A stretch of DNA of 64,000 nt from Pseudomonas sp. PB120 (GTDB lineage: Bacteria > Pseudomonadota > Gammaproteobacteria > Pseudomonadales > Pseudomonadaceae): assembly GCF_009761815.1 (NCBI RefSeq), contig NZ_RWIN01000111.1, positions 24,511 through 88,510 of the forward strand, written 5' to 3'. The position numbers were made by a program, and so were the translations under genes. Each line of letters begins with the position of its first letter. The stretch's first letter is position 1. A model generated the notes under the pieces. That model was not told where the DNA came from and searched no databases. It saw only the letters and a program-made list of their open reading frames with translations. Positions 39,469 to 49,207 of this stretch are shown piece by piece.

Positions 39469-41169
39469 TTACGCGGTGGTTTTCTTCGCGTTGATCTTCT
39501 TCAGCTCTTCATCACGCAATTCCCGACGCAGGATCTTACCCACGTTGGTCGTCGGCAACGCATCGCGGAACTCAACGGAACGCGGCACCTTGTAGCCCGT
39601 GACGTTGGCACGCATATGCTCCATCACTTGTTCTTTGGTCAGGGTCACGCCCGGTTTGGCGACAATAAAGATCTTGATCGCCTCACCCGACTTCTCGTCC
39701 GGTATGCCGATGGCTGCGCATTGCAGCACGCCCGGCAGGGTCGCGAGCACGTCTTCGAGTTCGTTCGGGTACACGTTGAAACCGGACACCAGGATCATGT
39801 CTTTCTTGCGATCAACAATGCGCATGTAGCCATCGGCCTGGATCAACGCGATGTCACCGGTCTTCAACCAGCCTTCGCTGTCGAGAATTTCATCGGTGGC
39901 TTCCTGACGCTGCCAGTAGCCCTTCATGACCTGCGGACCTTTCACGCACAGCTCGCCGATACTGCCCAACGGTTGTTCAACGCCAGCATCGTCGACGACT
40001 TTGCACAAGGTCGACGGCACCGGAATACCGATGGTACCGACCTGGATATTCTGGATCGGGTTCACGGTGGCCACCGGGCTGGTTTCGGTCATGCCGTAAC
40101 CTTCGCAGATGGCGCAACCGGTGACCGCTTTCCAGCGTTCGGCCGCCGCCAGCTGCAGGGCCATGCCGCCGGACAGGGTGACTTTCAGCGCCGAGAAATC
40201 CAGCTGGCGGAACCCTTCGTTGTTGCACAGGGCGACAAACAGGGTGTTGAGGCCGACGAAGCCGCTGAACTTCCACTTCGACAGTTCCTTGACCATCGCC
40301 GGCAAGTCGCGCGGGTTGCTGATCAGGATGTTGTGGTTGCCGATCAGCATCATCGCCATGCAATGAAAGGTGAACGCATAGATGTGGTACAGCGGCAGCG
40401 GCGTAATCAGGATTTCGCAGCCCTCGTTGAGGTTGGAACCCATCAGCGCCTTGCATTGCAGCATGTTGGCCACGAGGTTGCGGTGGGTCAGCATTGCCCC
40501 CTTGGCCACGCCGGTGGTGCCGCCGGTGTATTGCAGCACGGCAACGTCGCTGCTGGCCGGGTTGGCTTCCGCCACGGGCTGGCCGTGACCTTTGCTCAAC
40601 ACGTCGTTGAACTTGATGGCTTTGGGCAAGTGATACGCCGGGACCATCTTCTTCACGTACTTGATGACGCTGTTGACCAGCAGGCGCTTGAGCGGTGGCA
40701 GCAGGTCGGCCACTTCAGTGACGATGACGTGTTTGACGCCGGTTTTCGGCACGACCGCCTGGGCCAGATGAGCCATGTTGGCCAGGCAAACCAGCGCTTT
40801 GGCACCGGAGTCGTTGAATTGGTGTTCCATTTCCCGCGCGGTGTACAGCGGGTTGGTATTGACCACGATCAGCCCGGCGCGGATAGCACCGAAGACGGCG
40901 ACCGGGTACTGCAACACGTTGGGCAATTGCACGGCGATTCGATCGCCCGGCTGCAAGTCGGTATGCTGTTGCAGGTAAGCGGCAAAAGCGCCCGACAATT
41001 CGTACAGTTCACCGTAGGTGAGTGTCTTGCCCAGGTTGCTGAATGCCGGCTTGTCGGCGAAGCGCTGGCAGGACTGCTTCAACACTGCCTGAATATTCGG
41101 GTACTCGTCTGGGTTGATGTCGGCAGCAATCCCAGCTGGGTACTTATCCTTCCAAAAGTCTTCAATCAT
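39469..41169 (-). CDS. fadD1: Long-chain fatty-acid-CoA ligase FadD1
   Basis: A 566-residue AMP-forming acyl-CoA synthetase that activates fatty acids for beta-oxidation at the inner membrane. Visible motifs are the P-loop-like YTGGTTGVAKGAMLTH (about 213-228), EGYGMTETSP, GWLKTGDIA and the C-terminal PRSVEFRDALPTTNVGKILRRELRD with the catalytic Lys. By order it corresponds to P. aeruginosa fadD1, downstream of fadD2. A gap of 377 bp separates it from fadD2, so it probably has its own promoter. Confidence 0.92.
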   Translation of the reverse strand: MIEDFWKDKYPAGIAADINPDEYPNIQAVLKQSCQRFADKPAFSNLGKTLTYGELYELSGAFAAYLQQHTDLQPGDRIAVQLPNVLQYPVAVFGAIRAGLIVVNTNPLYTAREMEHQFNDSGAKALVCLANMAHLAQAVVPKTGVKHVIVTEVADLLPPLKRLLVNSVIKYVKKMVPAYHLPKAIKFNDVLSKGHGQPVAEANPASSDVAVLQYTGGTTGVAKGAMLTHRNLVANMLQCKALMGSNLNEGCEILITPLPLYHIYAFTFHCMAMMLIGNHNILISNPRDLPAMVKELSKWKFSGFVGLNTLFVALCNNEGFRQLDFSALKVTLSGGMALQLAAAERWKAVTGCAICEGYGMTETSPVATVNPIQNIQVGTIGIPVPSTLCKVVDDAGVEQPLGSIGELCVKGPQVMKGYWQRQEATDEILDSEGWLKTGDIALIQADGYMRIVDRKKDMILVSGFNVYPNELEDVLATLPGVLQCAAIGIPDEKSGEAIKIFIVAKPGVTLTKEQVMEHMRANVTGYKVPRSVEFRDALPTTNVGKILRRELRDEELKKINAKKTTA

Positions 41170-41401
41170 GGAAGCCCACTCCTCAGCAACGCGAATTCAA
41201 TACCGCATTTGATGCGATTATTATTGGTGTTTGATTATTGGTGAGTCTGGCTTTTTTACGAAGGCCGAGAAGTCACAAAGCGCGCCGAGAGTAGCAGCTT
41301 TGAATTGGGTCGACTAGAGCCAAAAGCGGCCTCTACGGTCACAATTGTGACTCAAGACGATCAGCGGGTCATTTTAGAGCAAAAAACCTATATGTCGCTG
41401 A

Positions 41402-41422
41402 AAGCCCCGTAAATCGGGGCTT
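41402..41422 (-). terminator. Hairpin in the fadD1-fadD2 gap
   Basis: AAGCCCCG and CGGGGCTT enclose TAAAT downstream of fadD2; the T-run is short. The rest of 41170-41546 holds the fadD1 upstream region and a REP doublet. Confidence 0.55.
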
Positions 41423-41430
41423 CTAAATAA

Positions 41431-41532
41431 CTGTAGGAGCGAGCTTGCTCGCGAAAAACGCCCCGACAACGCGCTCATCCAGACAGGGCGCGTTATCGTT
41501 TACGTCCATCGCGAGCAAGCTCGCTCCTGCAG
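41431..41532. repeat. REP doublet (GCGAGCTTGCTCGC type)
   Basis: TGTAGGAGCGAGCTTGCTCG and an inverse copy immediately after fadD2. Confidence 0.86.
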
Positions 41533-41546
41533 TGAAACGCGACCGA

Positions 41547-43235
41547 TTACGCGATATCGCGCAACTCCCGCCGCAGAATCTTGCCCACCGGCGTCATCGG
41601 CAACGATTCACGCAACACAATGTGCTTGGGGACTTTGTACGCCGTGAAGTTTTCCTTGCAGTAGGCCTTCAGCTCTTCAAGGCTGACCCCCGACTCGCGG
41701 GCCACCACGAACAACTTCACCGCCTCGCCCGAACGCTCGTCCGGCACGCCGATCACCGCGCAGTTGGCGACTTTCGGGTGAGCCATCACCACGTCTTCGA
41801 TCTCGTTCGGGTACACGTTGAAACCCGAGACAATGATCATGTCCTTCTTGCGGTCGACGATGCGCACAAAGCCGTCCGGGTCGATCACCGCGATGTCGCC
41901 AGACTTGAACCAGCCCTCGGCGTCCAGCACTTCAGCGGTCGCTTCGGGTTTCTGCCAGTAGCCCTTCATGATCTGCGGGCCCTTGATGCACAGCTCGCCA
42001 CGTTCGCCCAGCGGTTGCTCGATGCCTTCGTCATTGATGACTTTCAACGTAGTGCCCGGCACCGGCAGGCCGACGGTGCCGATCCGCGATTGGTCGCCAT
42101 ACGGGTTGGTGCAGGCCACCGGCGAGGTTTCGGTCAGGCCGTAGCCTTCGGTGATGCGGCAACCGGTGAGTTTTTCCCAACGCTCGGCGGTGGCCTTGAC
42201 CAGTGCAGTGCCGCCCGAGTTGGTGAGCTTGAGGCTGGAAAAATCCAGGGTCTTGAAGTCCGGATGGTCCATCAGCGCGACAAACAGCGTGTTGAGCCCC
42301 AGCAAGGCCGAGAAACGCCAGTTCTTCAGCTCTTTGATGAAGTTGCCGATGTCTCGCGGGTTGGTGATCAGCACGTTGTGGTTGCCAGTCACCATCATGC
42401 ACATGCAATTCGCGGTGAATGCATAGATGTGGTACAGCGGCAGCGGCGCGATCATCACCTCCTGCCCTTCACGCAACAGCGGCTGGCCGTCGCGGCCGAA
42501 CTGCCCGAGGCAGGCCCGCGCTTGCTGCATGTTGGCCACCAGGTTGCCGTGGGTCAGCATTGCGCCCTTGGCCAGGCCGGTGGTGCCACCGGTGTATTGC
42601 AGCACTGCGACGTCGTTCAGCCCGACCTTCAGCGGCTTGATGCCCAGGCCCCGGCCCAGACGCAGCGCACTCTTGAAGGAAATGGCCTGGGGCAACGAAT
42701 ACGCCGGCACCATTTTCTTGACCTTGCTCACCAGGGTATTGACCAGCCAGCCCTTGGCGGTGGGCATCAGGTCGCCCATTCGCGCTTCGATCAGGTACTG
42801 GATGTCGGTGTCGGCCAGCACTTCCTGGACCTTGGCCCCGAACACATTCAGGTACACCAGCGCCCGGGCACCGGAATCCTTGAATTGATGACGCATCTCC
42901 CGCGCGGTGTACAGCGGGTTGGTGTTGACCACGATCAGCCCGGCGCGCAACGCGCCAAACACGGCAATCGGGTAATGCAGGACGTTGGGCATCTGCACCG
43001 CGATGCGATCCCCCGGCACCAGATCGGTGTGAGCTTGCAGGTAGCCGGCGAACGCCAGGCTGTAGCGCTCCAGTTCGGCGTAGGTCAGGGTTACGCCCAT
43101 GTTGCTGAAGGCGGGGCGGTCCGCAAATTTCTTGCAGGAACGTTCGAACACCTCGATCACCGACTTGTAGGCCCCAAGGTCGATATCCAGGGGCACGCCG
43201 GCCGGGCGTTTGTCATTCCAGAAATCAGGTTGCAT
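41547..43235 (-). CDS. fadD2: Long-chain fatty-acid-CoA ligase FadD2
   Basis: A 562-residue paralogue of FadD1 with the same motifs: YTGGTTGLAKGAMLTH (about 215-230), EGYGLTETSP, GWFKSGDIAVI and PKHIVLRESLPMTPVGKILRRELRD. In P. aeruginosa FadD1 favours long-chain and FadD2 shorter-chain acids; the same split is possible here. An AAGAACAA motif lies between the GAGGAC Shine-Dalgarno and the ATG. It diverges from a hydrolase and a MaoC gene that presumably act on acyl lipids. Confidence 0.92.
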   Translation of the reverse strand: MQPDFWNDKRPAGVPLDIDLGAYKSVIEVFERSCKKFADRPAFSNMGVTLTYAELERYSLAFAGYLQAHTDLVPGDRIAVQMPNVLHYPIAVFGALRAGLIVVNTNPLYTAREMRHQFKDSGARALVYLNVFGAKVQEVLADTDIQYLIEARMGDLMPTAKGWLVNTLVSKVKKMVPAYSLPQAISFKSALRLGRGLGIKPLKVGLNDVAVLQYTGGTTGLAKGAMLTHGNLVANMQQARACLGQFGRDGQPLLREGQEVMIAPLPLYHIYAFTANCMCMMVTGNHNVLITNPRDIGNFIKELKNWRFSALLGLNTLFVALMDHPDFKTLDFSSLKLTNSGGTALVKATAERWEKLTGCRITEGYGLTETSPVACTNPYGDQSRIGTVGLPVPGTTLKVINDEGIEQPLGERGELCIKGPQIMKGYWQKPEATAEVLDAEGWFKSGDIAVIDPDGFVRIVDRKKDMIIVSGFNVYPNEIEDVVMAHPKVANCAVIGVPDERSGEAVKLFVVARESGVSLEELKAYCKENFTAYKVPKHIVLRESLPMTPVGKILRRELRDIA

Positions 43236-43242
43236 TGTTCTT
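43235..43242 (-). promoter_or_regulatory. Crc/Hfq CA-type motif at the fadD2 start
   Basis: The minus strand reads AAGAACAA ending at the first base of the ATG, matching AANAANAA. Confidence 0.5.
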
Positions 43243-43459
43243 GTCCTCTTTACCTGAACCTATCCGGGGCCGCTTTCTGTCACTTCTGAAAAAGCGGAGC
43301 TTCACGGACACTAGCAGCTATGGCGAATCAGGCAAATACGGCCAACAGCGTCATTGATCGTGTGAATCTTCCTGCCGTGGCGTGGCCTGATCAGACGTCC
43401 GTGACGGGATGCGCTATACAATGCAACCAGCCCGTGCCCCTGCATGCAAAGGAATCGCC

Positions 43460-44404
43460 ATGATCCACGACACTTTCTGGCTGACCGCGAGTGACCGCAG
43501 CCGCCTTTTCGTCAACCAGTGGCTGCCGGCCACACCCTTAAAAGCTGTCATCCTGCTGGCCCATGGCATGGCCGAGCACAGCGGTCGCTACACCCGCCTG
43601 GCCGAAAAGCTCTGCGAACATGGCTACGGCGTCTACGCACCGGACCTGCGCGGACATGGCAAAACTGCCGAAAACGGGACACTGGGGCATTTCGCCGACG
43701 AAGACGGTTGGTGCAAGGTGGTCGGCGACCTGGCGAGCCTGAACCAGCACATCGGCCAACAACATCCCGGCGCACCGATTGTGCTGTTGGGCCACAGCAT
43801 GGGCAGCTACATTGCCCAGGCCTACCTGCTGCATCACAGCGCCAGCCTGCAGGGGGCGGTACTCAGCGGTTCAAACTTCCAGCCCATTGCGCTTTATCGT
43901 GCGGCGCGGCAAATCGCCCGTCTGGAAAAGCTGCGCCAAGGTCCCAAGGGCCGCAGTGCGCTGATCGAATGGCTGTCGTTCGGCTCGTTCAACAACACAT
44001 TCAAACCTGCGCGCACCCGCTTCGACTGGCTCAGTCGCGACCCGGCGGAGGTCGACCTGTACGCCAACGACCCGCTCTGCGGCTTTCGCTGCACCAATCA
44101 ACTGTGGATCGATTTGCTCGGCGGGTTGCAGCAAATCAGCAAAGCGTCCAATCTCGCCCAGATCGATCCGGGCCTGCCGCTGTTGGTGATTGGCGGCGAA
44201 TGTGATCCGGTGAGTGAAGGCAAGCGTCTGAAAGATCTGGCCGACGCATTGCGCGAGGCTGGCAGCCGCCACCTGCAACTGACGGTTTACCCACAGGCGC
44301 GGCACGAACTGTTCAACGAGAGCAATCGCGATGAAGTGATTGCCGACGTGTTGAACTGGATCGCCCAGGCACTGAGCACTGGCCGGCCACACCGAGCCGA
44401 ATAG
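43460..44404 (+). CDS. Alpha/beta hydrolase (monoacylglycerol lipase-like)
   Basis: A 314-residue serine hydrolase. The nucleophile elbow is GHSMG (111-115, Ser113), the oxyanion segment is LLAHGMAEHSGRY, and PDLRGHG is the typical motif. Catalytic Asp and His are likely in GECDPVSEG and QARHELFNE. It resembles monoacylglycerol lipases (Hydrolase_4). The start at 43460 has AAGGA at 6 nt. With MaoC downstream and fadD2 divergent it probably belongs to lipid turnover. Confidence 0.87.
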   Translation: MIHDTFWLTASDRSRLFVNQWLPATPLKAVILLAHGMAEHSGRYTRLAEKLCEHGYGVYAPDLRGHGKTAENGTLGHFADEDGWCKVVGDLASLNQHIGQQHPGAPIVLLGHSMGSYIAQAYLLHHSASLQGAVLSGSNFQPIALYRAARQIARLEKLRQGPKGRSALIEWLSFGSFNNTFKPARTRFDWLSRDPAEVDLYANDPLCGFRCTNQLWIDLLGGLQQISKASNLAQIDPGLPLLVIGGECDPVSEGKRLKDLADALREAGSRHLQLTVYPQARHELFNESNRDEVIADVLNWIAQALSTGRPHRAE

Positions 44405-44444
44405 TTTTCTTGTATTTTTTTATTCGTGACAGGAATCGAGACAC

Positions 44445-44915
44445 ATGACCCAGGTTACCAACACCCCGTACGAAGCCCTCGAAGTCGGCCAGACCGCCAG
44501 TTACAGCAAGACGGTCGAAGAGCGCGACATTCAGTTGTTCGCCGCGATGTCCGGCGATCACAACCCGGTGCACCTGGACGCCGAATTCGCTGCCGGCACC
44601 ATGTTCAAGGAGCGCATTGCGCACGGCATGTTCAGCGGCGCGCTGATCAGTGCGGCCGTGGCCTGCGAATTGCCTGGCCCGGGCACTATCTATATCGGTC
44701 AGCAGATGAGCTTTCAGAAGCCGGTGAAGATTGGCGACACCCTGACCGTGCGCCTGGAGATTCTCGAAAAACTGCCGAAGTTCCGAGTGCGCATCGCCAC
44801 CCGAGTGTTTAACCAGCGCGATGAGTTGGTGGTGGATGGCGAAGCGGAAATCCTGGCACCGCGCAAGCAGCAGACCGTAACGTTGCCGACACTGCCGGCA
44901 ATCAGTATCGGCTGA
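44445..44915 (+). CDS. MaoC-like (R)-specific enoyl-CoA hydratase family protein
   Basis: A 156-residue single hot-dog-fold protein. The hydratase-2 motif with catalytic Asp and His is FAAMSGDHNPVHLDAEFA (about 27-44), followed by RIAHGMFSGALISAA. Such proteins hydrate trans-2-enoyl-CoA to (R)-3-hydroxyacyl-CoA, linking beta-oxidation to polyhydroxyalkanoate or lipid synthesis. It is 40 nt downstream of the hydrolase gene, in one operon. Confidence 0.87.
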   Translation: MTQVTNTPYEALEVGQTASYSKTVEERDIQLFAAMSGDHNPVHLDAEFAAGTMFKERIAHGMFSGALISAAVACELPGPGTIYIGQQMSFQKPVKIGDTLTVRLEILEKLPKFRVRIATRVFNQRDELVVDGEAEILAPRKQQTVTLPTLPAISIG

Positions 44916-44941
44916 TCCACCGGTTTGGGAGGGCGCGCGTA

Positions 44942-45050
44942 CTTGTGGCGAGGGAGCTTGCTCCCGCTGGGGTGCGAAGCGCCCCCATCTGAGGCACCTC
45001 AATTTACCTGATCAAGCGCAGCCGAGCGGGAGCAAGCTCCCTCGCCACAA
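44942..45050. repeat. REP doublet (GGGAGCTTGCTCCC type)
   Basis: Inverted halves between the convergent MaoC and efflux-operon ends. Confidence 0.87.
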
Positions 45051-45068
45051 TGAGCTAGGCGTTACAGA

Positions 45069-45932
45069 TTACTGCGTGCCCTCCTGCACCTGCACACTCG
45101 CCGTCATCCCCGAACTCAGATTCATCCCTTCCGGCACCTTGTCCAGTTTGATCCGCACCGGAATCCGCTGCGCCAGCCTCACCCAGTTGAACGTCGGTTC
45201 GACCTCCGCCAACAACTGCCCGTCCGGCGTGGTATTGCGATCGGTAATCCCTCGGCTGATGCTTTCCACATGCCCTTCCAGCGCCTCGCCCGCGCTCATC
45301 AGCCAAACCTTCACCGGATCGCCAACGCGAATCCGCGGCAGTTTGGTTTCCTCGAAATACGCCTGCACATAGAACGTCGAATCATCAATCAACGCCATCA
45401 CCGATTGCCCGGCATTCACGTAGTTGCCTTCGGCCAGACGCAGGTTGGTGATGTGGCCGTTGCGCGGTGCATGCACCTGGCTGCGGGCCAGGTTGAGTTC
45501 CGCAACTTTCTCCTCGGCCTGGGCTTCGCGCAGCTCGCCACGGGCAATGCCGGCGTTGATTTGCGCGTTCTCCCGCAATTCGGCACTGATTGCTTGCGGC
45601 CCCAAGGCAGCGCGGCGACTGGCTTCGCGTTCACGCAGGTTGAGTTGCTGCTGGCGGGTTTGCACCACGGCCTGAGCCTTCTCCAGCGCCGCTTCGAAGC
45701 GGTCACGGTCGATACTCAGCAGCAAATCACCGGCCTTGACCGGCTGGTTATCGAACGCCTTGAGCTCTCGCACCCAACCCGAGACATCCGGGGCGATGAC
45801 CACCACGTCGGCGCGAATGCGTGCGTCACGCGTCCAGGGCGTGAGCATGTAGTACTGCCACAAATGAAAACCGGCAAAAATCGCCACGACCACCAGGCAC
45901 AGCGTGACCGCTACACGTACGGATGTACGCAT
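45069..45932 (-). CDS. HlyD/AaeA-like membrane fusion protein
   Basis: A 287-residue periplasmic adaptor. An N-terminal membrane anchor (about 5-25) is followed by the lipoyl half-motif ADVVVIAPDVSGWVRELKAFDNQPVKAGDLLLSID, a helical hairpin (about 85-150) and the second lipoyl half (VHAPRNGHITNLRLAEGNYV). It connects an inner-membrane exporter to an outer-membrane channel. RBS AAGGAG lies 6 nt before ATG 45932. It is the last gene of a three-gene efflux operon of AaeBXA type. Confidence 0.87.
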   Translation of the reverse strand: MRTSVRVAVTLCLVVVAIFAGFHLWQYYMLTPWTRDARIRADVVVIAPDVSGWVRELKAFDNQPVKAGDLLLSIDRDRFEAALEKAQAVVQTRQQQLNLREREASRRAALGPQAISAELRENAQINAGIARGELREAQAEEKVAELNLARSQVHAPRNGHITNLRLAEGNYVNAGQSVMALIDDSTFYVQAYFEETKLPRIRVGDPVKVWLMSAGEALEGHVESISRGITDRNTTPDGQLLAEVEPTFNWVRLAQRIPVRIKLDKVPEGMNLSSGMTASVQVQEGTQ

Positions 45933-45943
45933 GTTCAACTCCT

Positions 45944-46150
45944 TTATAAAGGTCCGAGGACGACGGTGATCAGGGTCAATACACAGACGTACAAGGCACA
46001 ATCGAATAGTGCTTCGTGCCAGATCCACCGACCGGCAGGCGTCAGGCGCAACAGCAGGCGCAAGCCGGCGGTGACCAGCAGCGCCAGCAGCACATAAATC
46101 AGAAACGGACTGAGCAGCACTCCGCCCACCGACCACTCACGCAAGCCCAT
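45944..46150 (-). CDS. DUF1656 (AaeX-like) small membrane protein
   Basis: A 68-residue protein with two membrane helices and the DUF1656 pattern (EWSVGGVLLSPFLIYVLLALL, then LFDCALYVCVLTLITVVL). It is the standard small partner in FUSC/HlyD efflux operons. The ATG 46150 lies inside the end of the FUSC gene (14-nt overlap), preceded by AGGAG. Confidence 0.83.
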   Translation of the reverse strand: MGLREWSVGGVLLSPFLIYVLLALLVTAGLRLLLRLTPAGRWIWHEALFDCALYVCVLTLITVVLGPL

Positions 46151-48125
46151 GGCTTTGCTCCTGTTGACGACACCAGGCACGCCAGCTGTTCTGCAATTGC
46201 AGCACGGCGCCCTGGGCCAGTTTCACGGCATCGCTGGGCGGCAATGCATACAAGGTGTTCAAGAATGCTTCGCTGGGTTGTTCCAGTGCATCGGCGTTGT
46301 GGCCGGCCGGGCCTTGCCCGAGGACCTTTTCCAGTTGCTCGAGGTAACGCCGTTGCGGCGCACTGACTGGCACCTGCGCCACTGCCAGGCTCAAGCGCAA
46401 ATGCAATAACTCGTCGCCAATGTCCAGGCCAAGCAAGCCGTCATCCCAGCGACTGCGCGCCGGTTCCGGCAGCTCCGGATAATGCCGCGCCAGTTGCAGC
46501 AAACGGTCAGCCATTCGCCCGCCAAACCAACTCTCGGCACCGCGCAGATTGCGTCGGGTCAGGCGCACCAGATCGTCGAGGGTTGCGGCCAGCAAACGGC
46601 GGCCGTGCCATGCCGGGTTGCGCAGGATCAGCAAATGGAACGCCAGCACGGCGGCGCCGACCCCGATCAGCATGGCCTGTGCGCTGTTGAAGAAATTGGC
46701 GACATCGAACTTCATGGTGTTGAGCGGTGCAACCAACACAATGAAGTGCAGACAGAATGACGTGGCCGTGGCGCCTATTTGCGGCTTGGCCATGCCCAGC
46801 GCTCCAAAGAACAGCGGCACCCCCATCCCCATGCACAGCATGGCAAAGCCGCTCCATTGCGGCAGCAAAATCTGCCCGACGATAAACGCCGAAGGGATCG
46901 CCAGCAGGATGCCGCGCAGAAAACTCATGCCGATCTGCGCACCGTTTTCGCGGCTGGCAAACAGGCTGCACACCACGCACGTCAGCACCAGCGCCCCCGA
47001 AGCGGCCGGCCATGCCGTCGCCAGCCAGAAACACGAGACCACCAAAAACGCCAAGGCACTGCGTGTTCCAAAGACCAGCGCCAATGACAGATCGCGGTGG
47101 GGTGTCAGGGTTCGCGGCGGGTCTACGGCTTCCTTGCCCTCCTCGACCGCGTGCATCGCCACGGTCGCCGCCAGGGCGGTATCGAGCAGCAAGGTGAAGC
47201 GTGCCAGGCAATAAGTTTGTGCCGAGCTGATGTGCGGATCGTGGGAAGCGTCGAGCAACCTCGGGCGCAAGGCTTGCAACGTCGCCATCTCGGAACCGGC
47301 GAGCGCCTGCTGCACTTCGGTCATCCAGTGCAACAGTTGCTCGGCTTCCCGGGGCTCCAACTGCTTCCACTGACGACGCACCGAACGCGCGACGCGCAGC
47401 AACATCAACAGCTTCTGGCTCAAGCCGCTGATGGCGCGCGCCCGTTGGCGACCCAGGCTGCCTTCAAACCAGGCGTGCTCGCGCTGGGCATCCACCGCGA
47501 CGATTCTGCCGAGGATTTCCAACAGGCCTCGACGCGCCTGTCCATCGCCGGCCAAGGTCGCACGCGCGGCATTCACGCCACTTTGCCAGGCCGCTCGTGC
47601 TTGATCCGCCAGTTGCCGCTCGACCCGCATCGGCCAGAGCAACGCACTGGCGGCCGTCGCGCAGAGAATGCCCAGGCAGATTTCCGTACAGCGAGCCACT
47701 GCTTGATCAAACACCGTCAGCGGATGAGTAATGGCCGGCAACGCGATGATCGCCACCGTGTAACCGGCCAGCACAAAGGAATAGGACCAGGCACTGCGCA
47801 GCAAAGTCGAACTGGCGGTGCACAGCCCGAGCCACAAGGCCAATGCCAGCAAGAACAACCACGGCGTTTGGGCGAACAAGCCCATGAACACCACCGACAT
47901 GATTGTCCCGATCAGCGTACCCAACAACCGTGCCAGCCCCTTCTGCACCACCATCCCTGACAACGGCTGAGCAACGATAAAGGCCGTCATCAACGCCCAC
48001 GCCGGTTGCTCCAGGCCCCAACGTAACGCCAGCCACAGCGCCAGGCCGCCGCCGATCAACGTCTTGATGGCGAACTGGATGGCGCGGCGGTCAGGCGCAA
48101 ACAAAGCCTGCAAAGTGATAGGCAC
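46137..48125 (-). CDS. FUSC/AaeB-like aromatic acid exporter
   Basis: A 662-residue inner-membrane protein with two sets of about five helices separated by cytoplasmic segments, the FUSC arrangement of AaeB, which exports p-hydroxybenzoate-like acids. Family-typical parts include the early LWLALRWGLEQPAWALMTAFIVAQPLSG and the later AFLVVSCFWLATAWPAASGALVLTCV. The operon order FUSC-DUF1656-HlyD supports the assignment. An outer-membrane component and regulator are not adjacent. Confidence 0.87.
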   Translation of the reverse strand: MPITLQALFAPDRRAIQFAIKTLIGGGLALWLALRWGLEQPAWALMTAFIVAQPLSGMVVQKGLARLLGTLIGTIMSVVFMGLFAQTPWLFLLALALWLGLCTASSTLLRSAWSYSFVLAGYTVAIIALPAITHPLTVFDQAVARCTEICLGILCATAASALLWPMRVERQLADQARAAWQSGVNAARATLAGDGQARRGLLEILGRIVAVDAQREHAWFEGSLGRQRARAISGLSQKLLMLLRVARSVRRQWKQLEPREAEQLLHWMTEVQQALAGSEMATLQALRPRLLDASHDPHISSAQTYCLARFTLLLDTALAATVAMHAVEEGKEAVDPPRTLTPHRDLSLALVFGTRSALAFLVVSCFWLATAWPAASGALVLTCVVCSLFASRENGAQIGMSFLRGILLAIPSAFIVGQILLPQWSGFAMLCMGMGVPLFFGALGMAKPQIGATATSFCLHFIVLVAPLNTMKFDVANFFNSAQAMLIGVGAAVLAFHLLILRNPAWHGRRLLAATLDDLVRLTRRNLRGAESWFGGRMADRLLQLARHYPELPEPARSRWDDGLLGLDIGDELLHLRLSLAVAQVPVSAPQRRYLEQLEKVLGQGPAGHNADALEQPSEAFLNTLYALPPSDAVKLAQGAVLQLQNSWRAWCRQQEQSHGLA

Positions 48126-48236
48126 GTAACGCTCTCTTGAAGGGATAATTTAACGATAGTTGCAATCGTGGAAGTCGCTTGAAATCAAATTATTAGCGGG
48201 CTATCTATCACCCGTCCAGCGCTAAAAACCGGGCAC

Positions 48237-48265
48237 AAAAAAACGCCAGACTGGCTGGCGTTTTT
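48237..48265. terminator. Bidirectional rho-independent terminator
   Basis: AACGCCAG and CTGGCGTT enclose ACTGG, with A/T runs on both sides, downstream of the PA2169-like gene. Confidence 0.82.
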
Positions 48266-48281
48266 GACAGGCTTTGCGCGC

Positions 48282-48749
48282 TTACGAGCGTGCGCGAGCC
48301 TGGTTACGCAGGGCTTTTACCTGATCATGATTACGTTGCACGCCGTGATACTGGCGTTCAACCAGGTCACGAATGCCCACCAGGTTATGTTTGTTGATTT
48401 TCTCGATGGCGTCCTTGTAAGCCTTGAGTGCATGATCCTCACCACGTTCGGCTTCGTTCAGGACAGCTTCTTCGTCCTTGCCGGTGAAGACGGCTTTAAC
48501 ATCGACCCAACGACGGTGCAGGTCACCGCTGACACTGGTCGACGTTTCAGGATCGCCGCCCATCGAACGCACAGCGCTCTGCAATTCAGCCGCTGCGGTC
48601 GCGCAATCGGCAGAACGCTTGATGAACAGGGTTTTCAGTTCTGGGTGTTTGATGTCTTCAGCGCAAGTCTTAAACCCTTCCTGACCGTCCTTGCTGGTTT
48701 CAATCAGGTCGTTGAGTACAGAAATCGCTTCTTTATTGAGGTCGGTCAT
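48282..48749 (-). CDS. PA2169 family four-helix-bundle protein (DUF2383)
   Basis: A 155-residue helical protein of the ferritin-like DUF2383/PA2169 family. It begins TDLNKEAISVLNDLIETSKDG and contains FKTCAEDIKHPELKTLFIKRSADCA and GDPETSTSVSGDLHRRWVDVK. Members are stress-associated in Pseudomonas; function is unknown. It forms a single-gene transcript with a clear terminator. Confidence 0.87.
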   Translation of the reverse strand: MTDLNKEAISVLNDLIETSKDGQEGFKTCAEDIKHPELKTLFIKRSADCATAAAELQSAVRSMGGDPETSTSVSGDLHRRWVDVKAVFTGKDEEAVLNEAERGEDHALKAYKDAIEKINKHNLVGIRDLVERQYHGVQRNHDQVKALRNQARARS

Positions 48750-48953
48750 TTTTCAATTCCTTGCGGGCTGATGAAAGATGCAATAACTATTGCAGCCTGC
48801 ATGCCAGCTTCGAATTTAAGTTTTAATCGTTATTTTTCAATCACTTAATTTTAAAAGCAAAATCTGTATCCGCTTTTTTTGCATGATCTGTCATTTGGCC
48901 TGCATGCAGAATGCCTGTATTTTCCAGACTGTTTGAATCAAGACGACTGATCG

Positions 48954-49190
48954 ATGAACCCTGAAAAGCTCGAACTGCTGATTACCCGCGAAATGCCCTT
49001 CGGCAAATACAAGGGCCGCATCATTGCGGACTTGCCTGGCCCGTACCTGAACTGGTTCGCCCGGGAAGGTTTTCCCCATGGCGAACTCGGCGGCTTGCTG
49101 GCGTTGATGCAGGAAATCGACCACAACGGATTGTCGGAATTACTCGAACCGCTGCGCGCCAAACATGGCAAACCCGCCCCCCGCCATTGA
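48954..49190 (+). CDS. DUF3820 family protein
   Basis: A 78-residue protein of the DUF3820 family, also named putative quorum-sensing-regulated virulence factor. The signature is MPFGKYKGRIIADLPGPYLNWF, then REGFPHGELGGLLALMQEI. Function is unknown. It lies 17 nt upstream of the aminotransferase gene, so it is probably co-transcribed with it. Confidence 0.82.
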   Translation: MNPEKLELLITREMPFGKYKGRIIADLPGPYLNWFAREGFPHGELGGLLALMQEIDHNGLSELLEPLRAKHGKPAPRH

Positions 49191-49207
49191 GCCTGACCGA
49201 GTAGCCC

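Noticed and set aside
39379..43289. Long plus-strand open frames (600+ residues) opposite fadD1 and fadD2
   Set aside because: They are antisense shadows caused by high GC at third codon positions. The minus-strand frames have full acyl-CoA synthetase motifs; the plus frames are His/Arg/Gln-rich without any domain.
45069..46136. 355-residue version of the HlyD-like protein
   Set aside because: The extra 68 residues overlap the DUF1656 gene out of frame; ATG 45932 has a strong AAGGAG and starts at the membrane anchor.
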